A stretch of 21,854 nt of DNA from JBOGZI01 sp050697275 (GTDB taxonomy: Bacteria > Actinomycetota > Thermoleophilia > Solirubrobacterales > 70-9), in assembly GCA_050697275.1 (NCBI GenBank), contig JBOGZI010000069.1, positions 1 through 21,854 of the forward strand, in the 5' to 3' direction. How positions within the stretch are numbered: the first letter of the stretch is position 1; each line of letters begins with the position of its first letter. Below the pieces are notes generated by a model. The model was not told the origin of the DNA. It did no database searches and worked only from the letters and a program-made list of their open reading frames with translations. Positions 21,181-21,854 of this stretch are shown piece after piece. Made by a program: the position numbers and the translations under genes.

Positions 21181-21854
21181 GCCGCCTTCCCCTTTGTGTC
21201 GTCCCCGTACGCGTCGTGGTAGTTCCACCAGCCGTACGGCGCAGTCTGCGGGTAGCCCTCGGGCGAGTCCTCCCACTCCTCCTGCCGCCCCAGCGGGGTC
21301 ATGTCCATGTAGCTCCAGGTGGTTCCGATCGCCTCGTCGCCGCGGCTGTCGATGAAGTAGGTGCGAAAGACGCGGTCCCCGTCGCGGATGAAGGCGTTGT
21401 GGCCGTGCCATTCGTCGACGTCGAAGTCGGCGTCGAAGTCATCGGTGATCGTGTACCAGGGGATCTGCTCCCACCCCATGTGCTCTTTCAGGCCATGGAT
21501 CTCGGCCTGGGGGGCGCGCGAGACGTAGGCGAGCGTCGTGTCGCGGGCGTTGATGTGGGCGAGGTTGCTGACCTGGTCGGCGAGGAAGGAACAGCCGACG
21601 CAGGCCCGTTCCGGAAACGCGCCCCCTTCTGCGTAGGTGGTGACCTCCGGCCCGTAGTAGAACCGGTAGACGATCAGCTGGCGGCGCCCCTCGAACAGGT
21701 CGAGCAGGCTCGCGGGCCCGTTCGGGCCCGCGAAGCGATAGTCCTTCTCCACCGCCCACCACGGCATCCGGCGGCGCTCGGCGGCGAGCGCGTGGCGGGC
21801 ACGGGTGTGCTCCGTCTCCGTCGCCAGCAGCTTCTCGCGCGCGGCCTTCCATTC
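21177..21854 (-). CDS. DUF899 thioredoxin-like family protein, 5' end beyond window
   Basis: 225 residues are in the window, reading EWKAAREKLLATETEHTRARHALAAERRRMPWW at the open N-terminus. This is the helix typical of DUF899, so only a few residues are missing. KDYRFAGPNGPASLLDLFEGRRQLIVYRFYYGP follows, then the thioredoxin-like redox motif CVGC (ERACVGCSFLADQV), the family stretch RDTTLAYVSRAP and MGWEQIPWYT, and an acidic/aromatic C-terminal half. Members are predicted thiol-disulfide or peroxide-related proteins, and the biochemical role is not established. Starting at the internal ATG (21767) would lose the conserved N-terminal helix, so the longer frame is preferred. A 40-residue ORF overlaps its stop. 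Confidence 0.88.
   Translation of the reverse strand, partial: EWKAAREKLLATETEHTRARHALAAERRRMPWWAVEKDYRFAGPNGPASLLDLFEGRRQLIVYRFYYGPEVTTYAEGGAFPERACVGCSFLADQVSNLAHINARDTTLAYVSRAPQAEIHGLKEHMGWEQIPWYTITDDFDADFDVDEWHGHNAFIRDGDRVFRTYFIDSRGDEAIGTTWSYMDMTPLGRQEEWEDSPEGYPQTAPYGWWNYHDAYGDDTKGKAA

Overview
The window is high-GC DNA with strong G/C third-position bias, many GTG/TTG starts, genes overlapping by 1-10 bases and GGAGG-type ribosome sites. The dense actinobacterial gene style, a complete 14-gene nuo operon, a SARP/BTAD regulator, and DUF4242 and DUF899 proteins suggest an actinomycete, most likely a deep-branching Thermoleophilia-type lineage (Solirubrobacterales/Gaiellales). That placement is inference from style and gene content, not a database match.

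Left accessory part (1-4766). On the minus strand a lipoprotein cytochrome c gene (1039-1425) precedes seryl-tRNA synthetase (1-1016, C-terminus cut by the window edge). serS appears to start at ACG. Divergent from it are a flavin reductase-like gene (1508-2008), overlapping by 4 bases a SARP/BTAD regulator with a long helical-repeat C-terminus (2005-3906), and then a DUF4242 (nickel-binding-like) gene (3978-4274). The 71-base gap before DUF4242 holds two 9-bp direct repeats at an 11-bp period, followed after exactly 8 bp by a -10-like box; this is the classical SARP operator layout. A double hairpin (4281-4321) separates it from a convergent four-helix membrane protein (4335-4766).

Respiratory operon (4892-20683). 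nuoA-nuoN are complete and in canonical order, encoding proton-pumping NADH:quinone oxidoreductase (complex I). NuoE, F and G form the NADH/flavin/iron-sulfur arm. NuoB, C, D and I form the connecting and quinone-reducing module. NuoA, H, J, K, L, M and N form the membrane arm. Nearly all junctions overlap or touch, implying one transcript and translational coupling. The exception is nuoI-nuoJ, where a truncated (14085-14297) and a full-length (14301-14696) NTF2/SnoaL-like gene are inserted. The promoter region 4767-4891 has a 22-bp palindrome and an extended -10 so close to the nuoA GTG that the mRNA may be nearly leaderless. The TM5 glutamate of the antiporter-like subunits is Ala in NuoL, Asp in NuoM and Glu in NuoN.

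Several nuo genes carry stem-loop inserts in poorly conserved tails. The nuoB and nuoN copies share a 20-base loop (19/20 identical, opposite orientation) between unrelated but self-complementary arms. A relative at the nuoM/nuoN junction supplies the nuoN ribosome-binding site. nuoG has a separate 9-bp-arm palindrome, also with a 20-base loop.

Right end (20722-21854). An unrecognised 105-residue protein follows nuoN. Convergent to it are a DUF899 thioredoxin-like gene (its 5' end beyond the window) and an overlapping 40-codon small membrane-protein ORF. I saw no tRNA, rRNA, CRISPR array, transposase or integrase.
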